Assembly: GCA_026413225.1 (NCBI GenBank)
Contig: CM048554.1
Location: 54,891,463 to 54,955,462 of the forward strand
DNA: 64,000 nt
Reading direction: 5' to 3'
From: Otis tarda
Taxonomy: Eukaryota; Chordata; Aves; Otidiformes; Otididae
The notes below the pieces were generated by a model, which saw only the letters and a list, made by a program, of their open reading frames with translations, did no database searches and had not been told where the DNA came from. The position numbers were made by a program, and so were the translations under genes. This document shows, piece by piece, positions 51,001-59,258 of the stretch. Positions within the stretch are counted from its first letter, which is position 1; each line of letters starts with the position of its first letter.

Positions 51001-54000
51001 GTTAGTCTTGAGGTACTAAAAGGGGCACTGAGGCACAAGAAGACCTCCTGATCTTTGTATCGGAGAGTTCTGGCTTCTCATCCCTGGGATCCACTTGTCC
51101 CTTCCCTCTCCAAAAGGTCTGGTGGCAGTCAGGGCTGGCTCTGTCCCCTGGGGTGGCTCTCAGAGGGACCTGCTCTTGAGATAGTGACTGGCAGAGATCT
51201 TTGTGCAGTGCTGCCCATCCTCAGGGCACAGCAGGCTCTACTTGCACTCCAGCCCACTACAGCCTTGGTACTCTATGTCTTCTTGTGTCTCATTTGCTAA
51301 ATGAAGTTATTGATTTCATTTTTCGTAAGATAAATACATCTGAGGGAAAATAATTGATCATAATTTTGTCCTGGTCTGCCTGATGAAGATGTAAGTAGTT
51401 GGTTTTTTTCAAACTAAGTGTCAGTTGATATTAGTTCATACATCTTTGGAATAAACACATCTGACTCTGGGATATATTTAAATAATTAGCAGTTCTAGGA
51501 AATCTGACATACTTCAGATAAAAAAACAGAAGTCATTTTGTCCTGGATGCTCACACACATGTAAGCAGTAGCTACAAGATGAATATAAAGTTAGTCATCT
51601 TCTAGACAAGTGAGGAAACGGTGGGAAGGTTGCAGCATCTGTTTCCTGGGCCTGCACCCCAAAAATCTGTCATGCACCCCAAAATATCTGGGCCTTGGAG
51701 ATGAGTGGCTGATACTGCATTTGAGTGGCGTGTCCTTGGCTCTCATTGTGAAGCAAATGCAACATGACGATCTGTCTGATGGGGCTTACCCCAGTTGGCT
51801 TGAGGACCTCTGTAGGCCGACTAGATCTGCACTTTCTTTGGAGAACATTTAGCATCTATCTAAACTAACCTGACAGTGTCCCTCCTGAGACATCTTAACC
51901 ATAAAAATTATTTTCTGACCTCCTCCCCTCAAAAGTGTTTGTTGTTCTCTTCCATGTCCTGCCCCTGCTGTAGGGCAGCCAGAGCTGCGGGAACCGGGTT
52001 GAGCCAGCAGAGCAGAGGGGCTGGCTGCCAGCAGTTATCACCTCTGCACCCAGGCTGCCGTGGGCACCTTTTACATTTTGCTTTCCCTCTTCTGACGTGT
52101 GTAAGAGCTAGTTACATCCTAGGGCCTTTTGATGAGCAAAGCACTTTGGTGTCCTTAGGTGACCCATGCGGTTGCGTGCCTTGGAAAATCCTTCCCTGTG
52201 ATTTTAAAAAGATAGTAATTGAGGGCTGAGGTTATTCCCAGCTTCTTCAGAAACATTTTTCTGTAGCTGCTACCTTGGCTTTAGGGTACGGCCGACCTCT
52301 TGCTCAGCAGCAGAGCATGTACAGCTCTGTCACGTAACACTGGGCTCCTGTGAGGCTGCCCCTTGCTAGGCTGAGGGGCTCCTTTCTCCTTCTGCCAGCC
52401 AGGCTGCGCCAAGCCGAAGGTCACATTTTAAAATAATTTCCTCAATTCACAATGATGTTGAGCAGCAGTGACAGATGCCTGTTCAAATGATGCTAAAACC
52501 TTGAAAAATAGTCACAAGCCTCAGATGGGGGCTAGCGTTATGTGAGGCTTTGGAGGAGGGGGACTGCTTGTTGTGGTGTGCAGCTGGTAGCTCTAGTCCA
52601 CCCTCTTCCTCCTTCCTCCACCACCACTGCTTTGTCTTTGAAAAGGCAGGAAAACTTCATTTCAGTTTCACCTCATGTGTCTGTTTTTGATTGGTGGCAG
52701 GGGTCAGCGCTCAACCCCACTGGCATCACTTCAGGCCAGTTTGCAAGTCCTGAAGCTGTGTTAGCTCCTTGAAGGTCTCCCTTCCTTGGAGGACCCTGGG
52801 CTGCCCTGTTCACCACAACTGCTGGGGTGTGAAGTTCTGTTGTTACTGCAGTCTTCAGTGTGCCAGAGTTTAGAAGATAAAGTAGTTTCTCATGTGAAAA
52901 AAAGCAGGAATTCTCATCCCGACTGATACAAACAGGGGAAGAGATGGGTTAAGATAAAAATTTGCATGGCCATTTGCCTGCTTTTTAACTCAAAGCTTTT
53001 CATGGATTCTGTGGTGTTCAAGTGACTTTCCTCCCCCCGCCACAGAATTTCTTCATTTTCTGCATCATTTTCTCTGGCTTTCATCTAGGTTGAAAAGAGA
53101 CAAGACATTATTAGAACTGGATAAAACATTTTCAACAGGACTGGTTTCCATAAAAAGCCATTCTGCCAAAATAGAAGAGCCGTGTGAAAATCTGTCAGTT
53201 TAGATAAAGACAGCAGCAGGACAGCCTAGGGGCAAGAGGGGAGAATCCAACGTCTGCTATTGAACTGACGCATTTATCTGCCCCTGTAGGCCTCACTTCT
53301 TATGATGAAGAACAGTGCAGGAGAGATGGTTACCACCACCCTGTCTGTCCCATGATGCTTTGCCGAGTGAGAGGATGATGGTCCTGCCTTGAAAGGATGT
53401 GAATATTGGGACGGCTTGAACAGAGCCTGGCCTGGGAAAAGCACAGAGAACCTCTAGGAGGACCTATGAGGTGCCTCAGTGAAGCAAGGAGGTTAAGGGG
53501 TCAAAGTCCGACGGCCTGAGTTTGTTGAGGGATACAACATATACATGAGTTACAGGATTAGCTTGCTGCTGTGGAGGAGCTCAGCCCTTGTCCTGAGCTA
53601 GAATGATGAACAATTAGTTAAAAATGCAAAGCAAGTTTTCAAAGCAGCTTGTAGCAGCACAGGCACCAAGAACAGGTGTTGGAGCTTGCCCCATAGGGCT
53701 TGGTGCTTCACAGATGCAGGACTAATTTGGCACCTGATTTCCCAGGCGGGTGGTTTGAACAGCAGCTGACAGCGTGCTGCGTGGTTGGGATGGCTGGAAA
53801 ACACTCACTGTAGGATCAGGTAAGCTCTGCTCTGTCTGACAAAGAAGAAGTAGTTGCCAGAAAGCCCTTTGGGTGCAGACTGTGGCTTTGAGAATGAATG
53901 CTTGTTATGTGCTGAAATCCCGGGCGGCTCTCCCTGAGAAGCCTGTGGGCAGGCTATTCAGAAAGCCAGGTTTCATTTCCATTAGCTGATGGGGGGTAGT

Positions 54001-56471
54001 AGGCTAAAAGCACTGGCTGTTAGGATCACAGTGTGAAGTCCTTGTGGATCTGGGTCTGCTGTGCAAAAACATGCTTTCCCTTCCAGGTGGCTAAGAACCT
54101 GAATGAAGTGGGACTTATATTCCCAGGAATTAAATGCCTGTAGCTGTCTGCTTTGAAGTTGGGGAGAGGAGCTGGAGCTGCTGACGGTGACAAATACCAA
54201 TGTGGTGGAAGCGTTTCCCTGCTCTAATAACTCATGCTAATGCAACCCAAAGCCTCCACCGTTCAAAATCAGGGGGAGCTGCAGGTAGCCCAGCTTTGAG
54301 ATCAGGGCAGCCATTTTTCACTTCCCCCTCTGGCACTCGGAAAGGGTTGTAGTCTCCCAGGAGCACCTCTTACTCTTCATTTTTCCAGACCCAGCCTAAA
54401 TTGCCATATATATGAGTGCTGCCTTCCCTTCCATTGCCAACACCCCTGTTCACTTCACTACTCCCGGAGCTCTGATTCCTCCGTATCTGAGCTCTCAACT
54501 GTTTTTTTTTTTTCTTTCTGCACCTTTTCTTTCACAGCAGCTTTCTCCAGATCTCATAGCCTGTACCTTGTCAAGGCATTTGCCTTGGCTCTGGGGGCCT
54601 ATTGCAGACACCCTCTTGCTCCCTGGCCTTGCTGTCTTCAGCATAGTTCTTGCCCTCTGCTAGTGAAGCCAGCCTGCTGTTTGTCCCCGAGTCCTGCTCA
54701 CCTGCCCTGCTGCGGCTCAGCAACCTGCTTTCCATTTGCTCCCATCGCTGCTCGCCTGATGGCTACCTCAGAGCCAGCAGGAGTTGATCCTGCTTTGCAC
54801 CCTGGCTGGAGGCCCTCAAAAACCCCTTCCAGCTCTGCTTTTTCTAATTTTGAAGTTAATGCCTGCACAAAGTCACAAGCAAAAAACTTTTGTTCTAGAA
54901 GTTGCTCTCTTAGTGCTATGTTGCATGGTAAACTTTACACAGGACAAAGACTCTCTGCTCCCCCAAAGATGATTTCTTGGGCTGAGGAGCTGATAAAGAC
55001 TAGGTGAACATGAAAAGCAGCATGAGAAAAAAAAACTCCAAGACAGCCCAGGGGAGCAGGAGTAACAGTGGTCATAGCAAACCAATACAGCAAACATTTA
55101 GAGTTTGGTCCCATTCCTTTGATATAAAGGGGAGTTTTATCCCTGATTTTTGTTATAATTTGGAAACAGAATCCTGGGAATTGCAAACATTTGCTATATC
55201 ACCTTCTCTCTCCCACTGCCAGCTGCAAAAGCATTTCTGCTGTTCTTTGTCACAAAAAGAGGACTGCACATTGTGTGTAGTATTTCTGCCTCTCTTTTGA
55301 TGTTTTTCCATCCTCCTGTTCCCCAACCACAGCCCAGTTCTGGCTATAAAATCCTTTGCCTTGTGAACCATTTTCTTCCAGCAGCTTTTGTAGACATTTT
55401 CTTTGGTACATGCGCGCAGTCCCCCAATGACAGCTGCAGTTCTGAGGAGGCTTGAAAGATCCTAGTGACCTGTCCCGGTGCCTCTTGAAGTCCATGAGGT
55501 TTGTGCTTGGTTTCCAAGAGGGCAGGATCCAAGCCAAAGGGTTTGCTTCCAGGTAGAAAAATACCAAGGATCAACCCTGATGTCTCACCTCCTTTCTTTT
55601 TCTTCCTCTTTGCAGGAATGGACATACACATACAACCACCAAGTGCGCCAGCAGCAGTTGTGCTTGTCCGTGTACACCCTCTTCCCTGGTTCCCCGGTGC
55701 TGCTGTCACCTTGCAAAGAAGGTGACAACAAGCAGGTGAGTCCTTTCATTGGTCCCTGTTTTCTTTGAAGTTCCCTTTCTTTCAGCATAGTATTATTGCA
55801 CATCAAATCGCCCGTGTGCTCTGACTTCATCTGGGAAGCACAGTCTATCTGGGAGTACAGAGTCTCGCCTGTTCAGCCCTTTGCCTCTTAAATGAGTGTG
55901 TTGATAAGGATGTCTATTAGTGTGAGGGGTGATCTGGATACTTATCTGCAGAAGTCAAACCAAAACTGGCAATTTAGTTCGCACAGGCTGCCAGTCAGCC
56001 AGCAGATGCTAAAATTTCTCTGCAGTTTATCATTGAGCTGGCATTTGAACCAGTGACCTGGGGAGAAAACTGTTAGTAATATATTATCTTTCTGAAGCCA
56101 GGCAGAGACTGAGCTTAAATGAGTGTGCTTCTGATGGGAGAATTGCTCAGCGTGTGCTCTGCTGGGTGTGGGCTGGAGGACCCTGTACTTCCCAGCATCA
56201 GGCCATAAAGGCTTAGTGGTGACTGTCCTCTTGATGCTGGAACAGTATAGTAAAAGCATAAAGAGGAGGAAGCTTGTTTCACCCGTTTCTCCTCTTGTGT
56301 TTTTCTTCTCAGCGATGGGGTAAAGTCGGGTCACACATTGAACACATAGCTTCACGCTTTTGTTTGGACACTGAGACGATTGGGGACACGAATGAGAGCA
56401 CCAAAGAACTTGTCATCAACCCTTGTGAGAGCACAGCCATGAGTCAGCGCTGGGACATGGTCATGTCTTGA
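17959..56471 (+). CDS. GALNT14: GALNT14, polypeptide N-acetylgalactosaminyltransferase 14 (13 3' coding exons; 5' end outside window)
   Basis: Spliced gene read as exons 17959-18057, 27309-27376, 29812-29877, 31452-31573, 36202-36289, 36972-37056, 38467-38570, 43069-43195, 45836-45928, 47264-47347, 48509-48653, 55616-55735 and 56313-56471. The join is a single open frame of about 453 residues ending in TGA. The family is GT27: Golgi type II membrane enzymes that transfer GalNAc from UDP-GalNAc to Ser/Thr with Mn2+. Visible landmarks in the partial protein are [12 protein letters not shown] (about 20-31), VDDFSDD (50-56), the DSH metal site (100-102), WGGEN (about 206-210), FRVWMCGG (about 215-222), the HPYVFPEG loop (about 241-248) and three QxW lectin motifs. 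I chose GALNT14 over its relatives GALNT2 and GALNT16 from the C-terminal third ([18 protein letters not shown], terminal SQRWDMVMS). About 100 N-terminal residues, including the signal anchor and stem, are missing and must be encoded upstream. There are no stops, frameshifts or lost catalytic residues in the part seen, so the gene looks functional. Confidence 0.94.
20487..20580 (-). mobile_element. MIR-like SINE fragment
   Basis: ACAGATGGACAGACTGAGGA at 20492-20511, followed by ACAGAGAGG, resembles the reverse complement of the MIR core region (typically acagatgaggaaactgaggc, then acagagagg). The downstream part is decayed. Old MIRs are rare but present in birds. Confidence 0.45.
21450..21540 (+). 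mobile_element. MIR-like SINE fragment
   Basis: GCCACTCACTTTTCAAATCA, continuing CCTTGGGCAAGCTTCTTATC and then GGTTCAGTTTC, follows the MIR core order: cacttac, tgaccttgggcaagttactt, cctcagtttc. It is diverged but the register is kept over about 65 bases. Confidence 0.5.
22340..23250. promoter_or_regulatory. Candidate conserved intronic regulatory element rich in homeodomain cores
   Basis: AT-rich, low-repeat intronic block with a dense series of TAAT-type cores. Examples are ATTAATTA at 22516-22523, TAATTAG at 22776-22782, TGATTAAAG near 22730, CTAATCATC near 22864, ATAATTAG near 23047 and GAATTAATGG near 23217. There is no open reading frame of note and no repeat match. The composition resembles vertebrate conserved non-coding elements, but conservation cannot be judged from one sequence. 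Confidence 0.3.
27309..27376 (+). CDS. GALNT14: GALNT14 exon b (UDP-binding strand)
   Basis: The acceptor is ttctttag before 27309 and the donor is gtaagt at 27377. The first T completes Ser. The exon then encodes [20 protein letters not shown] plus two Asp residues and leaves one C for a split Pro. EIILVDD is the strand whose acidic residues contact the uridine nucleotide in GALNT structures. Only 68 bases long, it is recognised by homology and by exact phase fit with both neighbours. Confidence 0.94.
27377..29811 (+). other. GALNT14: GALNT14 intron between exons b and c
   Basis: Intron with a long T run at about 27821-27842 and the T11A15 tract at 28078-28103. No other element or exon was recognised. 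Confidence 0.85.
28078..28103 (+). repeat. T11-A15 homopolymer junction
   Basis: Eleven T residues run directly into fifteen A residues. The tract is fully self-complementary over 22 bases. It is likely a slippage product or a remnant where two A-tails met; no flanking SINE or LINE body is recognisable. Confidence 0.85.
29812..29877 (+). CDS. GALNT14: GALNT14 exon c
   Basis: The acceptor is gtttcccaag before 29812 and the donor is gtaaga at 29878. Completing the split Pro, it reads [20 protein letters not shown] followed by RE, with the last G opening a split Gly. The conserved Cys pair (DDC and VKC) and the KVKCLRN block are typical of GALNT family members. At 66 bases it is the smallest coding exon seen here. 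Confidence 0.93.
29878..31451 (+). other. GALNT14: GALNT14 intron between exons c and d
   Basis: A 1.57-kb intron. A T run lies near 30212-30221. I see no repeat family, extra exon or RNA gene in it. Confidence 0.85.
31452..31573 (+). CDS. GALNT14: GALNT14 exon d (DxH metal site)
   Basis: The acceptor is ccctgcacag before 31452 and the donor is gtgagt at 31574. After the split Gly it reads [20 protein letters not shown], then [20 protein letters not shown], and ends in phase 0. The DSH codons at 31514-31522 are the DxH motif that binds Mn2+ and the UDP-GalNAc diphosphate, and all residues are intact. RSRIRGAD is the conserved helix before it. Confidence 0.96.
31843..31930 (-). mobile_element. 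CR1 LINE 3' end, minus orientation
   Basis: ACAGAATCATAGAATC at 31843-31858 is the reverse complement of the CR1 terminal ATTCTATG-type repeat. It is followed by GGCTGGAAAAGAGTCCAAGA, then ATCATCAAGTCTAACCGTCA and CACCACCATGCCTACTAAAC. This is the classic avian CR1 3' region and among the best evidence in the window for a bird genome. The copy is severely 5'-truncated to about 90 bases. Confidence 0.88.
31975..32110. promoter_or_regulatory. Candidate AT-rich enhancer with POU octamer and homeodomain cores
   Basis: A perfect octamer ATGCAAAT lies at 32062-32069, within about 130 bases that also contain TTTTAATTAG, CTAATAAATTGATTTAATAG and a second AATTTAATTT core. No repeat family or coding potential is seen. 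A functional role is inferred from motif clustering only. Confidence 0.25.
33054..33071 (+). repeat. Imperfect 18-bp palindrome centred on GCATGC
   Basis: GATGTTGCATGCAGCATC is its own reverse complement except for one mismatched pair. It is probably a chance feature. Confidence 0.6.
34345..34410 (-). mobile_element. Possible MIR-like fragment
   Basis: AAGCTGGAACCCAGGTCCTC followed by TTCC echoes the MIR segment around gattcgaacccaggtc, read in reverse. The match is short and diverged. Confidence 0.25.
36202..36289 (+). CDS. GALNT14: GALNT14 exon e
   Basis: The acceptor is acttttccag before 36202 and the donor is gtaagt at 36290. It starts in phase 0 with [20 protein letters not shown], continues VAASSDLRG and leaves one G for a split Gly. 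[11 protein letters not shown] is a conserved core strand of GALNTs. The [14 protein letters not shown] stretch varies between paralogues. Confidence 0.94.
36290..36971 (+). other. GALNT14: GALNT14 intron between exons e and f
   Basis: A 682-base intron with unique sequence. No repeats or extra exon were seen. Confidence 0.88.
36972..37056 (+). CDS. GALNT14: GALNT14 exon f
   Basis: The acceptor is ttggttttag before 36972 and the donor is gtaagt at 37057. After the split Gly it reads [20 protein letters not shown] followed by LDPTEPI, leaving AA for a split Lys. [12 protein letters not shown] is a hallmark of the GALNT catalytic domain. [15 protein letters not shown] fits the GALNT14/GALNT2/GALNT16 branch. 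Confidence 0.95.
37057..38466 (+). other. GALNT14: GALNT14 intron between exons f and g
   Basis: A 1.4-kb intron. The phrase ATCACACAGCTAGTGATGG near 38027-38045 resembles a MIR snippet but is too short to call. Nothing else was recognised. Confidence 0.88.
38467..38570 (+). CDS. GALNT14: GALNT14 exon g (AGG acceptor-site loop and WGGEN)
   Basis: The acceptor is cattctgcag before 38467 and the donor is gtgagt at 38571. After the split Lys it reads [20 protein letters not shown], then [14 protein letters not shown], leaving one G for a split Glu. The AGGLF segment and WGGEN belong to the active-site region. WGGEN opens the Gal/GalNAc-T motif, which continues in the next exon. Confidence 0.96.
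38571..43068 (+). other. GALNT14: GALNT14 intron between exons g and h
   Basis: A 4.5-kb intron. A locally CpG-rich block with a CACGTG E-box lies at about 41215-41460. A stretch at about 42235-42470 has the texture of an old degraded repeat but was not identified. Reading frames of up to 218 codons on the minus strand (41498-42154) show no known domain. Confidence 0.85.
41215..41460. promoter_or_regulatory. CpG-enriched intronic block with E-box, candidate regulatory element
   Basis: CpG dinucleotides cluster around 41251-41355 in an otherwise CpG-poor intron. The block includes CACGTG at 41304-41309, TTTTATCAGA (a GATA site on the minus strand) near 41220, and GTGATTAAGG near 41376. Function is inferred from composition only. 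Confidence 0.2.
43069..43195 (+). CDS. GALNT14: GALNT14 exon h (Gal/GalNAc-T motif and mobile catalytic loop)
   Basis: The acceptor is tttcttgtag before 43069 and the donor is gtaggt at 43196. After the split Glu it reads [20 protein letters not shown], then [20 protein letters not shown] plus I, leaving AA for a split Lys. It carries the second half of the Gal/GalNAc-T motif and the HPYVFPEG flexible loop that closes over UDP-GalNAc in solved GALNT structures. Confidence 0.96.
43625..43654 (+). repeat. Perfect 13-bp inverted repeat with 4-base loop
   Basis: CTCAGAAAGAGTG (43625-43637), loop AGCA, then CACTCTTTCTGAG (43642-43654). The arms are exact reverse complements. The right arm runs directly into the 15-bp minisatellite, so the two structures may share an origin. 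Confidence 0.9.
43652..43704 (+). repeat. 15-bp minisatellite, about 3.5 copies
   Basis: GAGCACACACCCACC occurs at 43652-43666 and 43667-43681, and with a final T at 43682-43696. A partial GAGCACAC follows at 43697-43704. A 15-bp period keeps one open frame (EHTPT repeats), but this lies mid-intron and has no coding support. The array is likely length-polymorphic. Confidence 0.92.
45836..45928 (+). CDS. GALNT14: GALNT14 exon i
   Basis: The acceptor is gcctcttccag before 45836 and the donor is gtgagt at 45929. The first A completes Lys. The exon reads [20 protein letters not shown], then [10 protein letters not shown], and leaves AA for a split Asn. RTAEVWMDE(F/Y)K is a strongly conserved C-terminal catalytic helix. 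The [10 protein letters not shown] tail is in a variable part of the family. Confidence 0.95.
45929..47263 (+). other. GALNT14: GALNT14 intron between exons i and j
   Basis: A 1.3-kb intron. Positions 46870-46980 are strongly AT-rich (for example TATATTAATTTC and TATTAAATTAATGCG) without a repeat match. Nothing else was recognised. Confidence 0.87.
47264..47347 (+). CDS. GALNT14: GALNT14 exon j (end of catalytic domain)
   Basis: The acceptor is tttccacag before 47264. After the split Asn it reads [20 protein letters not shown], then ENVYPEL, and leaves CG for a split Arg. [16 protein letters not shown] is the classical end of the GALNT catalytic domain and the start of the linker to the lectin domain. 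The donor at 47348 reads gtatgg, weaker than the gtaagt or gtgagt used by most other exons. It is the only site that keeps frame and phase with the next exon. Confidence 0.93.
47348..48508 (+). other. GALNT14: GALNT14 intron between exons j and k
   Basis: A 1.2-kb intron with an A run at about 47775-47787. No recognised repeat or exon. Confidence 0.87.
48509..48653 (+). CDS. GALNT14: GALNT14 exon k (linker and lectin alpha repeat)
   Basis: The acceptor is ttcctgcag before 48509 and the donor is gtaaga at 48654. After the split Arg it encodes 48 residues starting [20 protein letters not shown] and ending TAATAQ in phase 0. It covers the interdomain linker and the first (alpha) ricin-type repeat. 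RQRQSCLES matches GALNT14 rather than GALNT2 or GALNT16. The usual CLD of an alpha repeat is CLE here. The final Gln is the Q of a QxW motif completed by the next exon. Confidence 0.93.
48654..55615 (+). other. GALNT14: GALNT14 intron between exons k and l (7.0 kb)
   Basis: A MIR-like fragment lies at about 49265-49400. The intervals around 49620-50080 and 51300-51500 are AT-rich. A T run is present at 54502-54513. No additional exon was recognised. Confidence 0.85.
49265..49400 (+). mobile_element. MIR-like SINE fragment
   Basis: TGTGATTTTGGGCATGTCAG, continuing TAAGTTCTCTCACTGTTCCC and ATCTATAAAACGGGGAGGAT, parallels the MIR core and 3' part (tgtgaccttgggcaagttac, ctcagtttcctcatctgtaa, aatggggataataa). 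Several motifs in the right order make this the best MIR match in the window. Confidence 0.6.
55616..55735 (+). CDS. GALNT14: GALNT14 exon l (lectin beta repeat)
   Basis: The acceptor is tctttgcag before 55616 and the donor is gtgagt at 55736. It is 40 codons in phase 0 at both ends: [20 protein letters not shown], then [20 protein letters not shown]. Its first two residues finish the alpha QxW (QEW) and its last Gln begins the beta QxW. The exon is therefore essentially one lectin repeat. The position of CLD in this repeat reads CLS. Confidence 0.93.
55736..56312 (+). other. GALNT14: GALNT14 intron between exons l and m
   Basis: A 577-base intron, unique sequence, nothing else recognised. 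Confidence 0.88.
56313..56471 (+). CDS. GALNT14: GALNT14 last coding exon m (lectin gamma repeat and stop)
   Basis: The acceptor is ttcttctcag before 56313, and the stop codon TGA is at 56469-56471. It encodes 52 residues starting [20 protein letters not shown] and ending SQRWDMVMS. The opening RW completes the beta QxW (QRW). The gamma repeat contains an intact CLD and its own QRW near the C-terminus. GSHIEHIAS and the WDMV ending are characteristic of GALNT14. Confidence 0.95.
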   Translation, partial: RWGKVGSHIEHIASRFCLDTETIGDTNESTKELVINPCESTAMSQRWDMVMS

Positions 56472-56620
56472 CTTACACAGCAGGGATGGGCACCAAGATA
56501 TTGCTACACACAGTCAAGATGCACCAGATGGATCTCAAATGCAAAACCATTGGGAGTCCTTGTGTATTACGGGACAGGAGAAGAATAATTCAAATAAAAA
56601 TAAGGACATGGTGCTCCAGG
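56472..56620 (+). other. GALNT14: Probable short 3' UTR of GALNT14
   Basis: Sequence follows the TGA directly. An AATAAA hexamer lies at 56593-56598, about 120 bases after the stop, followed by GT-rich sequence between roughly 56620 and 56675. That would give a very short 3' UTR. Other AATAAA hexamers occur much farther downstream (58056, 61124, 61584, 63563), so a longer UTR cannot be excluded from sequence alone. Confidence 0.35.
56593..56598 (+). promoter_or_regulatory. Candidate polyadenylation signal for GALNT14
   Basis: This is the first canonical AATAAA after the GALNT14 stop codon, with a GT-rich tract 25-80 bases further on. The match is short and the region is A-rich by chance (caaataaaaataag), so the assignment is tentative. 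Confidence 0.35.
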
Positions 56621-59258
56621 TTGAACCACGGATGTTGTCTGCTAGGCATGCAGCTGGTATTGGCCTGTTGGTGATCATACATTCAAAGAGAAGGAATGAC
56701 AAAAAAACCAATCTTGAAATGTTTTAGAGGGATACTGGGGCTCCTGTGATGGGCCCCAGTTTGGTGTGCACAGTATTTATTAATCTCTCTGGAAACACAG
56801 GTAGAAGAACCTGGGAGACCGAAAGGAGACTTGGACTCAGCAAAACAAACATCTCAATAGCTTTTGGGGGGCGAGGCCGGTGCAAGGAGGGATATACCAA
56901 GGGATGCTAAGAAAGATCACCTGGGATCAAGTGAAAAACACTGCATTATCTTTGCACTTTTCATTGCTGTGGATGAGTTTGTCTTTCTGCAGATAGTGTG
57001 GGTGGAGCTGTACTGCACGTTTTAATTTGTGTCTGATCGACATACATGTTGTGTGTACAGAGGCAGGGCAGTCATTCATGGGTATGGCCAGGATGAAACC
57101 AGCAAGTAATGGGAGAGTCCTGCTCAGTGCTAACTGCACATGGGGGTTGTTGAATCTCCAAAGTCCAAGCAAACAGAGGATTCAGTGTGTGAGATTAAAG
57201 GATATAAACTGCTGTGAAGCTGGGAGAAAAGGCAGTAATATGATTATTTCTCTTCTCTGAAGGCCATGGGAGAATCTTGGTCACTGAAAACTCCCCTATA
57301 ATCTCACTGTGTGTCTCTCTGCTTCAGATCTGGAATAAGTCAAATTTTCACTTTTCCTCCATAAAAATAGTATTTTTGGTAATTGAAGGTAATTGTGTCA
57401 TATTTGTGTTTCCCAATTTCCCAACTACAGAAGAGAGGACTCCTATGAAGTCCTGGTACTGAAGGAATGGAGAAGGTACTTAAAACTAGAGAATACTCTG
57501 AGAAAGTACAAGGGATATTACCTGGTTTTGCTTCCTAGGTATCTTGTAGCCCAAGATGTGAAGTACTGAAGAAAAGGTTTGGGATTCTACCAGTCACACC
57601 TGTGAGCAGGGAACCCTAGGTCACAAAGTATGTCTCACCCAAAGTCTTCTAGTATAGGTAGATTTGGCAGAAATTATTTCTTCATGTTTTGGAGATAAGT
57701 GATTAACTAGAGGTCATGTCAAGTGCTATTGCTATGTGGGAGTGAGGCGACTGCCAAAGTAGAATACGACAGAAGGTCTCAGAAGGAGTTTTAGGAATAG
57801 GAGAAGACTGGAAGGTCCTTTCCAGTGTGTTCTTCAGAGCAGACCCACCAAGAGCTGCACACACAGGTCTTGTATAGTAACAACTCTTGAAGAGAACTTT
57901 TGCAGGACCGGCAATGCAACTTGAAAAAGATACAGTTTATGTCTCTAAAAATTCTAGGATTTAATGAAAATCCTATCCTTTCTTCCCTCTGCTGCAAACT
58001 ATAGGTAAAATACCACAAGCTTAGAGCCCTCAAGTGCTCTCAGCATCCCTTCTTGAATAAATTGCTGGCTTTCAGAATTTTACTGCCTCAGTTTCTCCTA
58101 CCTCAGTGCTGGGAGAAAGCTGTATGTGTAAATCTCCCTGGCTTTAGAGGCAGAGCTAGTGTAACTTTTTATTTACAAAAGGTCAGAGAGGTATAAATGC
58201 TAAACCTTAACCCTGTGTGCTGTAGTAATCAAACTCCCTTGGTGCAAACCTCGAGGGCTTCTATGTTGAAAGGGCTGGAGTAAGCTGTCATTTCATGGTG
58301 GGAGATGGCATTGTTTTCATGTCACTACTTTGGGGAGGAAACAAAAGGAAGTATTAAAATGGAATTGACCCATTTCACACAGAAAGGTAGTGACCTTGGG
58401 ATCCTTCTGTTTTATTGAACCAGGAAATATCACACCTACTTTTCACATTGGTGATGACAGGCAAGTGGTACTAATTCCCTGTCTAGTGCTCACAAGGGAA
58501 AGCAGCTCCCAGGAGCTTGCAGCTTAACATGTTCACACCTGTACCATGCCTGCAGCCCAGGACTGCCCAGCTGCTGGCACTTCAGTTCTGAAAACTTAGA
58601 GAGACAAAAAACTTGGCATCAGTTTTGAAGTCCAGGACCCAGCGGGTACACTGGGACCAGGACCTCAGACCTGTCTAGTTTTGTTATTTTCCACCTAAGC
58701 CAAAAATATCTATTCTGCTGACAACCAAAGCTCTCTAAACAGTAATGCTCCTCTTTGCCTTAGCAGAAACAGCTACCTCACTACACATGTGTGTGCTTGA
58801 GCACACGGACCCATGGGACCTGCAGGGATATATTCTAGGAAGAAGTTATTTGATCAGTTTTTCAGCTGTCTTGCATTTTGTAAAACCCAAACCCCCTCCT
58901 ATTCCAAAACACACACTAAGGTGATCACTGTGGACTTGTTTGGGGGCAGTGGAAGGCAGGCAATGGGGAAGGTGACATCAGGCATAGTGTCCCCTACAGA
59001 AGAGTAGCGTCATTCAGGCTGACTCCTGGGAAGCTTTACATAAGCAGGCAATGGACTGGCAGCTTCCAGAGTTAGCCCCAATATGACATTTAGCAAATCT
59101 TCTGCTTAGCATCGCTGCAAAGAGACTTTGCATCGTACTGGGGGAAAGGTTAACTGCTGCTGAAATCCAACTCATACCTTTAGGTTTATTTCACTTATTA
59201 AAATACACTGGAGACAGATGAACCTTTTTTGCTTTGTATTTGTCACTTGCCTAGACAT

